IMG/VR virus record: IMGVR_UViG_3300025704_000016
Coordinates: 1-64,000 of that record
DNA: 64,000 nucleotides
Reading direction: 5' to 3' (one strand)
Source of the DNA: a virus
The translations under genes and the position numbers were made by a program. The notes under the pieces were generated by a model, which was given only the letters and a program-made list of their open reading frames with translations, ran no database searches and was not told the DNA's origin. This document shows positions 26,488 through 35,650 of the stretch, piece after piece. How positions within the stretch are numbered: the stretch's first letter is position 1; every line of letters starts with the position of its first letter.

Positions 26488-26760
26488 ATGAACTACAAGA
26501 ATTTTAACCGCCACGAAGTTTTTAACTGCGAAGATTTAGACAATGTTCGAGAAGCTATTAAAAATCTGGGCGAAAAAGAGAAGCCATTTACTTCTATCGA
26601 AAACAGTCTTTGGGGACTCTATGACGGTTACCTTTACGAAGGTCTCGATGAAAAACTTTACCAAATCTTAGACTTTAAGGTTTTTTGTAACCTTACTAAG
26701 ACTCTTAAGAAGATTGAAGATCATATTAAAGCTAACGAAGAATCAGTTACATTAGTCTAA
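26488..26760 (+). CDS. small hypothetical protein
   Basis: 90 residues, acidic, mostly helical by eye, with LWGLYDGYLYEGLDEKLYQ in the middle. It begins after the host-like promoter and heads a short two-gene unit that ends at a strong terminator. No family recognised. Position at the start of the early region suggests a host-takeover or accessory gene, which is inference only. Confidence 0.55.
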   Translation: MNYKNFNRHEVFNCEDLDNVREAIKNLGEKEKPFTSIENSLWGLYDGYLYEGLDEKLYQILDFKVFCNLTKTLKKIEDHIKANEESVTLV

Positions 26761-26778
26761 CCTTTAAATTATAAAATC

Positions 26779-27096
26779 ATGCAAGTAGCAGATCAAATGC
26801 AAGCAGTACGCAAATTAGTAGAGGGCTATTATAAAGACTCATTAGTATGGGACTACACAATGCCACCAATGACATCTGACCAAGGTCAACATATAATCCA
26901 GATTGGTACATCCATACTCTGTACAAAATGGGGCATTGGTTATTCAGGAGGTAGCTTTGTACAAGCTGTGGTTGACAATGACCTAATGGCAGCTGTGGGC
27001 AGAGCAGATGGCACAAACATTAAGATGCTGCCTTTCTACTGCAAGTTAATCTATAACGTCGGTATGCCAATGGAGCTTGCTGAGCTTCAAAAGTAA
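26779..27096 (+). CDS. small hypothetical protein
   Basis: 105 residues. Contains a Gly-rich central segment (WGIGYSGGSFVQAVVDNDL) and two Cys. A-rich leader, 18 bases after the previous gene, and 17 bases before a GC-rich terminator. No family recognised and no membrane segment. Probably an early accessory gene. Confidence 0.55.
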   Translation: MQVADQMQAVRKLVEGYYKDSLVWDYTMPPMTSDQGQHIIQIGTSILCTKWGIGYSGGSFVQAVVDNDLMAAVGRADGTNIKMLPFYCKLIYNVGMPMELAELQK

Positions 27097-27113
27097 ACAA
27101 ACCACGTAGAACC

Positions 27114-27150
27114 AAGCGGGGCAACGTCAGAGCGCGTTGCCCCGCTTTTT
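27114..27150 (+). terminator. strong intrinsic terminator
   Basis: 13-bp stem aagcggggcaacg/cgttgccccgctt, 8-base loop, then a T run. Confidence 0.93.
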
Positions 27151-27204
27151 AGTATACATATCTAAACAAAGTATAGTCTCACCATATAACATCTAAACAA
27201 GAAT

Positions 27205-27537
27205 ATGAGCGATTTAATAGACAACATCTTAGAACAAGCAGACCAAATCATTAACCACAGATCAGAAGAAAAGAACCGCCAATACGGTCCTTTCGAAGAA
27301 GGCATGCGCAGAGCTGCGATGATCTGTTCTGGTATGACTGGTAAGCAATTCACAGGAGCTGACATGTATGCCGCACTTGTTGCTCTTAAACTGAGCAGAC
27401 ATTCATATAATTACAAGCAAGATAACCTACTTGATGCTGCAGCTTATATCGGTGGCCTGGATAACTACATCCAAAAGTACGGCTACAAAGAGACAGAAAA
27501 ACCACTAGAAACAGGCGACGCAGATGCAGGAATTTAA
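27205..27537 (+). CDS. DUF6378-like small protein
   Basis: 110 residues. The pattern HRSEEKNRQYGPFEEGM, then MYAALVALKLSRHSYNYKQDNLLDAAAYIG, fits a phage family (DUF6378) of MazG-like helical proteins found with nucleotide-metabolism genes. A nucleotide pyrophosphohydrolase role would be plausible but the metal-binding ExxE/D residues are not clear here. Overlaps the following gene by 14 bases and so is the first gene of the 27-31 kb cluster. Confidence 0.55.
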   Translation: MSDLIDNILEQADQIINHRSEEKNRQYGPFEEGMRRAAMICSGMTGKQFTGADMYAALVALKLSRHSYNYKQDNLLDAAAYIGGLDNYIQKYGYKETEKPLETGDADAGI

Positions 27538-28603
27538 GTACTTTACAGATTATGAGCAAGACCACTCAATTAAGATTGGTATTGCAGCACTAGTTGGCAA
27601 ATTAAGCCCAAAGGATAGTTCACATAAGTCCGGCTGGGCTTTCATGCTTTGTAATCAACTCTGGCATGCTGGTTTTAAGAATGCTGAAGTTATTACAGAG
27701 GTCAACGTGGATTGGTCAGACTATGACGTAATCCTGATTGAACATGGTATGGAGTTTAAAGGTGCTTTCAATATCTTTGGCGGAGCCAACGATGATCTTT
27801 ATCATCAGCTTAATCGCCTCTTTGTAGAAGGTGTAAGATTCTACAGTCTACACCATGATATGCCAGCTGTTAATGAACTAATTGAGAAACGATTAAAGAC
27901 TGGCTCAGATCTATTTAAGACTCTGGAAACCAGAATTGACGAGGCTAGAGAGATCTGTAGTCAGATCCCAAGAGTAGATCACATCGAGAAGACTGATAAA
28001 CTCTGCTTTGGTGACAGCCACTCTTTCAGTCAGTATTCACCAGGCTTCATGTGCGATCGCAACGACGGTCTAACACTCTTCGGCACTCTAAAGCGTGGCA
28101 TGGAAGAATACGTTTATCCTTGGACTAAAGAACTTAGAGTCTATCTAGGCAACATCGATATTCGCCATCATCTAATGCGCCAAAAAGATCCAGAAAGTGC
28201 ACTCGAAGGCCTAATGCAGAACTACGAAGCTGAACTTCTAAGAATGCAAGAACGTGGCGTTGAGAAGATTGAGATTGTACAAGCACTTCCAATTGAGAAT
28301 GAGAGCAGACCTTTACCGAAGACCGGTTATTATAAAGGCACTCCTTTCGCTGGCTCTTGGCAAGAACGTACCGGTCTAGTTAAGACCTTTAACTGGTATG
28401 TTAATGAGATGGGAGAACGCAATGGCTGGCAAGTGTGGAAACACCCAGAAGTTTATCTAAACAGTTTAGATGAGTTAGACTTCGAAGTTATGGAGAAGCC
28501 TAAATCAGTGCATATTGCCAGAAAATACTATCGCTGGGATCTTGTAGCAGACAAGGCTAATAAAAACCTAGAGAGTAGAGTACAATCAACAGCATTATTT
28601 TAA
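27524..28603 (+). CDS. SGNH-hydrolase-like protein of a possible DNA-modification cluster
   Basis: 359 residues. After a ~160-residue N-domain comes GDSHSFSQ (about residue 165), a block I-like GDS motif, then LGNIDIRHHL, matching the Gly-x-Asn block III, and a late KSVHIARKYY with the candidate catalytic His. This order suggests an SGNH/GDSL-type hydrolase or esterase fold. I recall related proteins in other phages next to base-modifying enzymes, but cannot verify this here. The C-terminus QSTALF ends like the polymerase C-half (SALF), a possible clamp-binding tail. Overlaps the upstream gene and is one base from the next. Confidence 0.5.
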   Translation: MQEFKYFTDYEQDHSIKIGIAALVGKLSPKDSSHKSGWAFMLCNQLWHAGFKNAEVITEVNVDWSDYDVILIEHGMEFKGAFNIFGGANDDLYHQLNRLFVEGVRFYSLHHDMPAVNELIEKRLKTGSDLFKTLETRIDEAREICSQIPRVDHIEKTDKLCFGDSHSFSQYSPGFMCDRNDGLTLFGTLKRGMEEYVYPWTKELRVYLGNIDIRHHLMRQKDPESALEGLMQNYEAELLRMQERGVEKIEIVQALPIENESRPLPKTGYYKGTPFAGSWQERTGLVKTFNWYVNEMGERNGWQVWKHPEVYLNSLDELDFEVMEKPKSVHIARKYYRWDLVADKANKNLESRVQSTALF

Positions 28604-28604
28604 G

Positions 28605-29810
28605 ATGAAGATAAAAACGAACAGATACTACGAGGACTTCCTATACTACTATCAGAAGGCAAAGGATCAGCAGAAGAAATGTAATCTAGGCTCTATTCCG
28701 CACCCAGAAAGCGGTATGGATGATAGCTTAATGGAGCATGTTGAACTCTACGACGTAGTAGAGCGTAAGTTGGCAGGTTTTAGTCAGATCAAGAATGATG
28801 TATTCTATGGCTGGAGCAAAGAACATCCGTATTATGAAAAGATGCAGGCTGGTAATGTCTCAGCTCAGCGTAAAGAAGTTGCTACCAACTGGACTGGCAA
28901 ACAGAAAACATTCGGCATGGCCGAATGGTTCTACGTCTTCTTACTACATGCTGTAACCGGCAGTGGTATTAACTATGCTAAGAAGCCATCAGGCTACCAC
29001 AACTCACTGCTTTTTCATCTACATGAATGTGATACAATTGAAGCTATGTGTGAGGTTGTTAAGACACATCCTAAGCCGTTCTTTACTTCGGTTGGGTATC
29101 AATTTCCAAAGTTCCCGAAGCCGCCTCAGGCTGAAGCCAGTGGCTTTGTGGGCATGGAGGATTACTCTACTCAATTCCAGTATAAAAAAGGTGGCGACTA
29201 CTACCTATGTGAGTTTGCACCAAGACTAGTTCGTGAAATGGCAGACATGTTACAGAAAGAAAACCGTAAGTTCCCACTCAGAGAACTTGGTGAATGGATG
29301 TTTGCATGGAATGAGAAGAATGGCCTGAATGCCTACAGATTCCAGTACGCGGCTTTCTTGGCAGATATTGCAGACTTCTATCCAGAATACATTGAGCTCT
29401 ACAGCCCGTTCTACTATGGCACAAATGCAGTTGAATGTATTAGCTATCTGGCAGATCCGGTAGGTAAGATGAACAAGATTGAATTCTTAGACGAGGTGAT
29501 GCTGCAGATCAACCGAGATACAGGTGGAAGACCATACGACGCAGAAGATGTTGCATGTGATTATATCCGTTGGGTTGAGAACTACGTGCGGCCTGGTGCA
29601 GCATATGACCATCTGGACTATGATAACCTATGGAACTCATCCAATATTAAGGACCATCCATTTGGTAGACAGAAAGCAATGCTGGAACTGGGTATTATCG
29701 AAACCTTTAATGGTATGAAACACCACCCATCAGATGATAAAGTTATTGCCGAGGCCGGTATTACAGTAGAACAGTATAAAAATATGATAAAAAAGCACTA
29801 TGTCGCATAA
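28605..29810 (+). CDS. putative thymine-hypermodification enzyme (aGPT-PPlase / HMUDK helical-domain-like)
   Basis: 401 residues, all-helical. The layout GSGINYAKKPSGYHNSLLFHL, FTSVGYQFPKFP, FQYAAFLADIADF, YYGTNAVECI and a C-terminal DTGGRPYDAEDVACDYIRWVENYV loosely follows the helical glycosylase-related domain of 5-hmdU kinase and alpha-glutamyl/putrescinyl-thymine pyrophosphorylase proteins, which modify thymine in phage DNA. The match is by eye and remote. Supporting context: an SGNH-like gene before, a PLP enzyme overlapping downstream, and a dUTPase nearby. Without a profile search it could also be an unrelated conserved phage protein. Confidence 0.4.
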   Translation: MKIKTNRYYEDFLYYYQKAKDQQKKCNLGSIPHPESGMDDSLMEHVELYDVVERKLAGFSQIKNDVFYGWSKEHPYYEKMQAGNVSAQRKEVATNWTGKQKTFGMAEWFYVFLLHAVTGSGINYAKKPSGYHNSLLFHLHECDTIEAMCEVVKTHPKPFFTSVGYQFPKFPKPPQAEASGFVGMEDYSTQFQYKKGGDYYLCEFAPRLVREMADMLQKENRKFPLRELGEWMFAWNEKNGLNAYRFQYAAFLADIADFYPEYIELYSPFYYGTNAVECISYLADPVGKMNKIEFLDEVMLQINRDTGGRPYDAEDVACDYIRWVENYVRPGAAYDHLDYDNLWNSSNIKDHPFGRQKAMLELGIIETFNGMKHHPSDDKVIAEAGITVEQYKNMIKKHYVA

Positions 29811-30696
29811 TAAACACACAGGATTATTAATCAACCAGGATTTAAACTTGATGATGCCTAATCGTCAGGCTTGGCTAGATCTAGCCGGTGACTGGCAAGA
29901 TCCGTTTCCAGATCCAATAGTTACAGAGCACAATGGCTTTAATGTAGTTAGAGAGGACATGATGGGCTTTGGTTCTAAGTGCCGTTTTGGTGACATCTTA
30001 GTAAGCACATGTGAAAAAGATACTCTAGTCTATGTACAACCAAGATACGGTTTTGCAGGTATCTCACTTGCATATCTGGCCAAGAAGTATAACAAGAAGT
30101 TAGTTCTATTTAGTCCAAGTCAAAAGGAGATCTCAGACCACCAGGCGATCTGTATTGAACGTGGCGCTGAGATGAAGTTTAAGCGTATTGCAGCAATGCC
30201 AGTCTTAAACGCACATGCTAAAAAATGGGCAGAAGAGAACGATGCTTTCTTTATACCGCTTGGGCTTAAACATGAACTAGTAACTGCAGCAGCTGTTAAA
30301 GTAGCTTATGATCTTGCAGAGAAGCAAGGCTATCCACAAGAGGTTTGGTCGGCTATTTCAACCGGTGTTCTACAAAGATCTTTACAGATTGCATGGCCGG
30401 ATGCAGATTTTCATGGAGTTGCAGTTGCACGTAACATACAGAAAGGCGAAAGAGGTAGAGCTACATTATGGTCACATCCAAAGGCTTTTACGCAGAATGT
30501 TGATGCAGAATTTTACCCTCCCTTTCCATCTGCACTAAACTACGACGCTAAGGCTTGGGAATTCATGCAGAAGCATGCCAGCCCTGGAGCCTGGTTCTGG
30601 AACGTAGGTGGTGACCCAAAGCCAGAAGACTCGATGACCAAAGTAAACACTAATTCTTACAGAGAATGGGGTCAAGTTTTAACCGAAGACGTGTAA
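29800..30696 (+). CDS. PLP-dependent fold-type II enzyme
   Basis: 298 residues. Fold-type II (tryptophan-synthase-beta/ACC-deaminase-like) features: VREDMMGFGSKCRFGD with a candidate PLP lysine in GSK, YGFAGISLAYLAKKYNKKL followed by IERGAEMKF (substrate/phosphate region), and VWSAISTGVLQRSL near residue 185. These enzymes perform beta-elimination, replacement or deamination on amino acids. Overlaps the preceding gene by 11 bases, so the two are coupled. In hypermodified-DNA phages, PLP enzymes trim amino acids attached to thymine; that role is inferred from context only. Confidence 0.6.
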   Translation: MSHNKHTGLLINQDLNLMMPNRQAWLDLAGDWQDPFPDPIVTEHNGFNVVREDMMGFGSKCRFGDILVSTCEKDTLVYVQPRYGFAGISLAYLAKKYNKKLVLFSPSQKEISDHQAICIERGAEMKFKRIAAMPVLNAHAKKWAEENDAFFIPLGLKHELVTAAAVKVAYDLAEKQGYPQEVWSAISTGVLQRSLQIAWPDADFHGVAVARNIQKGERGRATLWSHPKAFTQNVDAEFYPPFPSALNYDAKAWEFMQKHASPGAWFWNVGGDPKPEDSMTKVNTNSYREWGQVLTEDV

Positions 30697-30735
30697 ACAA
30701 AAGAGGATTAATCTATAATACTACAAAGAAATAAT

Positions 30736-31200
30736 ATGGCAAACACAGATAATAAATGTTCGGATCTTGACGTGGCAGATTTCCACTCAAATGCAGATGA
30801 CACCTTTGGCTTAATCTTTAACAAGCAGAAAGAATTACAAGAGCGTCTTGGCTTTAATTTTGAAGGCTGGACAATCAAAGAAATCGCTGACTTTTGGATG
30901 GTTAACAAACATGCATTAAGTGACGAACTCAACGAGATGTTTGATGCCCTAGGCGGTATCAACGACGGTATTGGTAACGCAGGCTGGAAGTATTGGAAGC
31001 AAGACAATGCAAAAGCTGCTAACATGAAAATTGAAGATCTATCCGAAGCAGACAAATTAGAACTCTTTTATGAATGGATTGACGGATTACATTTTTACAT
31101 GAACTTTGCAATAGCAATTGGTATGACTAGTAAAGATGTTGTTAATCTATACATGGCGAAGAACGCAGAGAATCACGACAGACAAGAAAGAGGCTACTAA
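30736..31200 (+). CDS. dimeric all-alpha dUTPase / dNTP pyrophosphohydrolase
   Basis: 154 residues. Signature of the all-alpha NTP-pyrophosphatase family: FNKQKELQERLGF, NDGIGNAGWKYWK, then ELFYEWIDGLHFYMNFAIAIG with the metal-binding E/D..D residues, and a C-terminal NLYMAKNAENHDRQERGY (the K..N..R..GY motif of dimeric dUTPases). It would hydrolyse dUTP (or dCTP/dUTP) to the monophosphate, keeping uracil out of DNA and feeding thymidylate synthesis. Lies just upstream of the polymerase gene. Confidence 0.75.
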   Translation: MANTDNKCSDLDVADFHSNADDTFGLIFNKQKELQERLGFNFEGWTIKEIADFWMVNKHALSDELNEMFDALGGINDGIGNAGWKYWKQDNAKAANMKIEDLSEADKLELFYEWIDGLHFYMNFAIAIGMTSKDVVNLYMAKNAENHDRQERGY

Positions 31201-31220
31201 TTTAAAACAGGATAGAGTAC

Positions 31221-32624
31221 ATGCTATTAGACATTGAGCAGAAAGAAAATGAAGTAATCGTCAGCTACTACGATAAGAAAGGCGAAGTTTCATTTAAACG
31301 CTATCGCGTAGATAACTTTGAGAATTGGACAGTAGCTGAAGATAACGACAGATACAGAGACCAAAACTTTAAAAACTGGGACGGCAGAGCAATCAAACGC
31401 AAACGCTCAAGAACTTACAACAAATTCAGTCTACTCTATTTTATGGACTCTCTGCCTGAAGCAGATAGAGAAGAGATCTTTGCATTCAACATGCCAAGAA
31501 CATACTATGTCGATATTGAGACTGAGATTGTAGATGGCTTTCCAAGACCAGAAGAGGCTAAGAGTCGTATCTTAACTTTTTCGATCATTACACCAGAACG
31601 TAAAGCAATTGTACTTGGTCTAGATGACTTGAATGCAGAACAGATCAAGAAGATTGAAGATGACACTAACGCTCACTTCAAGAACTACGATCAAGACTGG
31701 ACTTTTAGCTACTACAAGTTTAAGAATGAGTATGATATGCTCTATAACTTCTTGCACAAGTTCTTGCCTAAGTTTCCAATGATGACTGGCTGGAACTTTA
31801 TCAACTATGACTGGCAATATATTGTTAATCGCTGTAAGAGGCTACAGATTGATCTAACTGAAGTTGCAATCACAGGAGCACTAGACAAAAAAGACTCAAG
31901 ACCATTACACATGGGTATTCTTGACTATATGCAGCTCTATGATAAGTATGATCGTTCAGTTGCAGTAAAGGAATCTAATAAGCTTGATTTTGTCTCAGGT
32001 GCAGTTCTTAACGTAGCCAAAATTAAATATACAGGCTCACTGCAAGATCTTTACGAAAACAACTTTCAAAAGTATGTTTTCTACAACGTAGTTGACTCGA
32101 TTCTGGTTTATTACATTGATTGCCAGTTAAAGTCAATGGAAGTCCTACTGACCTTATCAACTATTACTAAAATGCCACTCTATAAAGCAGCCAGCCCCGT
32201 TGCAGTAACAGAGTCTTTAATTGCAAGAAAGCTTGCAGAAGACAACGTTAAGATCGGCGTTGAGTATGACAAAGAGGACAGTAAGAAAGACGGTCAGTAT
32301 GAAGGTGCTTTTGTAAAACAACCAATTGTTGGTTATTACTCAGGAGTAAGTGCATTTGACTTTGCATCACTGTACCCATCGGTGATGAGGCAGTTTAATA
32401 TCTCGCCGGATGCTTTCATTGAAATTGTACCGGAAGCTGAAATTGCCGAGCGCAGAAAAGATAATAACGTAATCGTTTGCGAGAACGGAGTTGTCTATAA
32501 AAAGGAAGATTCAATCCTAAAAAAGATCCTCAGCGATCTATATGCACAAAGAAAGGAATACAAGAAGGCTTCATATGCTTATTATGAAAAAGCACATGAA
32601 CTTCAAAAAAAATTTAGGCTCTAA
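31221..32624 (+). CDS. 43A: DNA polymerase gp43, N-terminal half (exonuclease + motif A)
   Basis: 467 residues. Contains the B-family 3'-5' exonuclease motifs, Exo I YYVDIETE (Asp98, Glu100), Exo II TGWNFINYDWQ and Exo III YNVVDSILVYY, and polymerase motif A DFASLYPSVMRQFN (Asp380). It stops with KKFRL soon after RKEYKK, at the start of the fingers helices; motifs B and C are absent. The missing part is encoded separately at 36543-37751. The two halves total 869 residues, near T4 gp43 (898). The split is clean, with no decay of either part, so they probably form one bipartite enzyme. Confidence 0.9.
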   Translation: MLLDIEQKENEVIVSYYDKKGEVSFKRYRVDNFENWTVAEDNDRYRDQNFKNWDGRAIKRKRSRTYNKFSLLYFMDSLPEADREEIFAFNMPRTYYVDIETEIVDGFPRPEEAKSRILTFSIITPERKAIVLGLDDLNAEQIKKIEDDTNAHFKNYDQDWTFSYYKFKNEYDMLYNFLHKFLPKFPMMTGWNFINYDWQYIVNRCKRLQIDLTEVAITGALDKKDSRPLHMGILDYMQLYDKYDRSVAVKESNKLDFVSGAVLNVAKIKYTGSLQDLYENNFQKYVFYNVVDSILVYYIDCQLKSMEVLLTLSTITKMPLYKAASPVAVTESLIARKLAEDNVKIGVEYDKEDSKKDGQYEGAFVKQPIVGYYSGVSAFDFASLYPSVMRQFNISPDAFIEIVPEAEIAERRKDNNVIVCENGVVYKKEDSILKKILSDLYAQRKEYKKASYAYYEKAHELQKKFRL

Positions 32625-32649
32625 TTTAGAAAGAACCAGCAGCCTGTTT

Positions 32650-32658
32650 GATATATAA
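32650..32658 (+). promoter_or_regulatory. late-type promoter element GATATATAA without a gene at the usual spacing
   Basis: GATATATAA 25 bases after the 43A stop. The next ATG is 126 bases away and a terminator lies in between, so it may drive a short RNA. Confidence 0.45.
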
Positions 32659-32663
32659 AAAAC

Positions 32664-32740
32664 AAGCAGCGCTGCTAGTGTCTTACTAATAAAAAACGAT
32701 TAATCGGAACAAGGTCTACCCTAATAAGCAGGCCTTTTTT
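32664..32740 (+). ncRNA. candidate small RNA between late promoter and terminator
   Basis: The ~77 bases between the GATATATAA element and the terminator contain no ORF but two perfect palindromes, agcagcgctgct and cgattaatcg, followed by the terminator hairpin. A promoter, stem-loops and terminator without a gene are the layout of a small RNA. The 5' end is estimated; expression is inferred. Confidence 0.3.
32711..32740 (+). terminator. intrinsic terminator
   Basis: Stem aaggtct/aggcctt (one G-U pair) with a 12-base loop, followed by six T residues. Separates 43A from nrdB. Confidence 0.75.
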
Positions 32741-32775
32741 AGACTAATCTGCAATTGTAAAAAAACTAGCAAATA

Positions 32776-33783
32776 ATGTCACTATTTAAAGAAAGAATAG
32801 AATTTAAGCCTTTTGAGTACCCGGAGTATTATACCGAGGGTTGGCTGAAACAAGCTCAAGCGTTCTGGTTACACACTGAGATCTCAATGCAAGGAGATGT
32901 GAAAGACTGGAACGAAAGAATGGAAGACCACGAAAAGAACCTGGTAGGCAATATTTTGCTAGGTTTTGCACAAACTGAATGTGCAGTTTCAGATTACTGG
33001 ACTGGTATGGTAACAAAGTGGTTTCCGAAGCATGAAATCAAGCAAATGGCAATGATGTTTGGCTCACAAGAGACTATTCATGCCACTGCATACTCATATC
33101 TAAATGAAACTCTAGGACTAGAGGACTTCACTGCATTCTTACACGAACCAGCAACAGCTGAAAAGTTTGAGCATTTAACCTCAACCGAAGCTGATTGGAC
33201 TCATGACGATCTTGCCGAAAACTCAAATGCAAGAAGACAAGTTGCTAGATCTTTAGCAATCTTTAGTGCCTTTGCAGAAGGCGTTTCACTCTATTCTTCA
33301 TTTGCGGTACTCTACTCGTTCCAAATGAGAAACTTATTAAAAGGTATTGGTCAGCAAATGAAATGGTCAGTACGTGATGAGTCTCTACACTCTAAAATGG
33401 GTTGTCAACTCTTCAGACACATGACTGATGAATACCCAGATCTAAAAGAACAGGTTAAAGACGATGTTGTTAGAGCTGCTCAACTAATGGTTGAAATGGA
33501 GCACAAATTCATCGATAAGATGTTTGAAATGGGTAATCTTGAAAACCTTAAGAAAGAAGATCTTAAGAACTTTATTACCAAAAGAGCCAATGAAAAAATT
33601 GCAGAACTTGGTTACACAGAAGGCCCCTTCATGGAATATGATGAAGAGAGCGCTAGTCAACTAGACTGGTTCTACCATCTAACCGGTGGCCACACACATA
33701 CCGACTTCTTTGCAGTTCGACCAACTGACTATTCAAAAGCAGGCGAAGACGAAAACTGGGACGAAGATGACTTATTCGACTAA
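32776..33783 (+). CDS. nrdB: class I ribonucleotide reductase beta subunit
   Basis: 335 residues. Diiron ligands can be traced: first ligand in FAQTECAV (Glu68), SQETIHATAY with Glu99, His102 and the radical Tyr106, Glu168 in FAEGVSLY, and DESLH with Glu202 and His205. The first ligand is Glu rather than the more common Asp. The C-terminus is acidic (WDEDDLFD), as used to dock on the alpha subunit. With NrdA it makes dNDPs for phage replication. Located between the two polymerase halves, 13 bases before nrdA. Confidence 0.93.
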   Translation: MSLFKERIEFKPFEYPEYYTEGWLKQAQAFWLHTEISMQGDVKDWNERMEDHEKNLVGNILLGFAQTECAVSDYWTGMVTKWFPKHEIKQMAMMFGSQETIHATAYSYLNETLGLEDFTAFLHEPATAEKFEHLTSTEADWTHDDLAENSNARRQVARSLAIFSAFAEGVSLYSSFAVLYSFQMRNLLKGIGQQMKWSVRDESLHSKMGCQLFRHMTDEYPDLKEQVKDDVVRAAQLMVEMEHKFIDKMFEMGNLENLKKEDLKNFITKRANEKIAELGYTEGPFMEYDEESASQLDWFYHLTGGHTHTDFFAVRPTDYSKAGEDENWDEDDLFD

Positions 33784-33796
33784 TTAATTATACACG

Positions 33797-35650
33797 ATGT
33801 TTAAAATGTTTAAAAAAGAAGATACAGACCGCACTGAAGTGGTTAATTACGCAGCAGACTTAGGCTGGGAAATCGGAGTAGATTTTCCAACATGGGCTAA
33901 CACTGAAATCTACGTAAAAACAATCAGCAGAGGCTATCTGTTAGAAGGTGAAACACCGAAAGATGCTTACTGGAGAGTTGCAACTACAACTGCTAAAAGA
34001 CTGCAAAAGCCAGAAATGGCAAGCAAGTTCTTTGACTACATCTGGAAAGGCTGGTTAAACCTAGCGTCTCCAGTACTTTCAAACACTGGAACTGAGCGTG
34101 GTCTACCAATCTCTTGTTTTGGGATTGATGTCGCAGACTCAATTGCAGATATTGGCGGTAAGAATCTAGAGATGATGCTCTTAGCAAAACATGGCGGTGG
34201 TGTTGGTATTGGTGTTAACCAGATCAGATCTGCTGGATCTACGATCCGCGGTAATGGAACTTCAGACGGTGTTGTACCTTTTATTAAGATCTATGACTCA
34301 ACTATCCTAGCTACTAATCAAGGAAGTGTAAGACGTGGCGCAGCTTCGGTTAACATTGACATTGAGCATGGTGACTTTTGGGAATGGTTAGAAATACGTG
34401 AACCAAAAGGTGACGTTAATCGCCAGTCTTTAAATATCCACCAGTGTGTGATTGTACCAGACGGTTTTATGCAAAAGGTAGAAGCCGGTGATAAAGAAGC
34501 ACGTAAAAGATGGGCTGCAGTGCTTAGAAAACGTAGAGCAACAGGTGAGCCTTATATCATGTTTAAAGGTAATGTGAACAGTGCAAATCCAGATGCTTAC
34601 AAGAACAATGGTCTAAAGGTTTATATGACCAACATTTGTTCTGAGATTGCACTACATACAGATGAGAACCACTCTTTTGTATGTTGTTTAAGTTCATTGA
34701 ACCTGGCAAAATATGACGAGTGGAAAGACACAGATCTAATCTACACTGCAACATGGTTCTTGGATGGAGTACTTGAAGAATTTATCCAGAAAGCAAAATA
34801 CATGCGTGGTTTTGAGAATAGCGTGAGATCAGCAGAAAAAGGTAGAGCTTTAGGACTTGGAGTCTTGGGCTGGCACACTTACCTGCAAGAGCACAATATT
34901 CCATTCGAAGGCCTAACAGCTCAGTTTGAAACACGTAAGATCTTCTCTCAACTAAAGACTGAAAGTGAGAAGGCAAGCCGAGATCTAGCAAAAGAATACG
35001 GTGAACCTTTATGGTGTGTTGGCACTGGCATGCGCAATACGCACCTGAGAGCCGTTGCGCCAACCGTGAGCAACTCAAAACTTGCTGGTAACTATTCACC
35101 AGGTATTGAGCCTTGGGCTGCTAACGTGTTCACAGAACAAACAGCAAAGGGTACTTTTATTCGTAAGAACCCAACGTTAGAACAAGCTTTAGATCTAATC
35201 GGTAAGAATACAAAAGACACTTGGGATAAGATCCTAGAAGATGGTGGTAGTGTACAAGGTCTAGATTGGATGGATGATTATCACGTACATATCGGTGAGG
35301 CTCTAGATAAAGATTGGGGCACTCCGATCCATAAAGATAAATTGAAAGAAGCGCCAGAAGCAGCCGAAGATCAGTTTATTCCAATGAAAGATGTATACAA
35401 GACCTTTAAAGAAATTAACCAACTTGAGCTGGTAAAACAGGCTGGAGTGAGACAACAATATGTTGACCAAGCAGTCTCTTTGAACTTAGCGTTTCCAATT
35501 GAGGCAACACCTAAGTTTATCAACCAAGTGCACCTAGAAGCTTACAATCAAGGTATTAAGACGCTCTATTACATGAGAACAGAGTCAGTACTGAGAGGCG
35601 ATATTGCAACAAGAGCAATGGATCCAGATTGTATCAGCTGTGATGGATAA
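33797..35650 (+). CDS. nrdA: class I ribonucleotide reductase alpha subunit
   Basis: 617 residues, shorter than typical NrdA (~750) and lacking a recognisable N-terminal ATP-cone, so overall activity control by dATP is probably absent. Active-site Cys107 (GLPISCFG), radical-site Asn279-x-Cys281-x-Glu283 (NICSEIAL), the partner Cys near 296 (FVCCLSSLNL), the Tyr pair in TLYYMRTES and the C-terminal shuttle CISC (Cys612, Cys615) are all present. Reduces ribonucleoside diphosphates with NrdB. Followed by a terminator. Confidence 0.94.
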   Translation: MFKMFKKEDTDRTEVVNYAADLGWEIGVDFPTWANTEIYVKTISRGYLLEGETPKDAYWRVATTTAKRLQKPEMASKFFDYIWKGWLNLASPVLSNTGTERGLPISCFGIDVADSIADIGGKNLEMMLLAKHGGGVGIGVNQIRSAGSTIRGNGTSDGVVPFIKIYDSTILATNQGSVRRGAASVNIDIEHGDFWEWLEIREPKGDVNRQSLNIHQCVIVPDGFMQKVEAGDKEARKRWAAVLRKRRATGEPYIMFKGNVNSANPDAYKNNGLKVYMTNICSEIALHTDENHSFVCCLSSLNLAKYDEWKDTDLIYTATWFLDGVLEEFIQKAKYMRGFENSVRSAEKGRALGLGVLGWHTYLQEHNIPFEGLTAQFETRKIFSQLKTESEKASRDLAKEYGEPLWCVGTGMRNTHLRAVAPTVSNSKLAGNYSPGIEPWAANVFTEQTAKGTFIRKNPTLEQALDLIGKNTKDTWDKILEDGGSVQGLDWMDDYHVHIGEALDKDWGTPIHKDKLKEAPEAAEDQFIPMKDVYKTFKEINQLELVKQAGVRQQYVDQAVSLNLAFPIEATPKFINQVHLEAYNQGIKTLYYMRTESVLRGDIATRAMDPDCISCDG

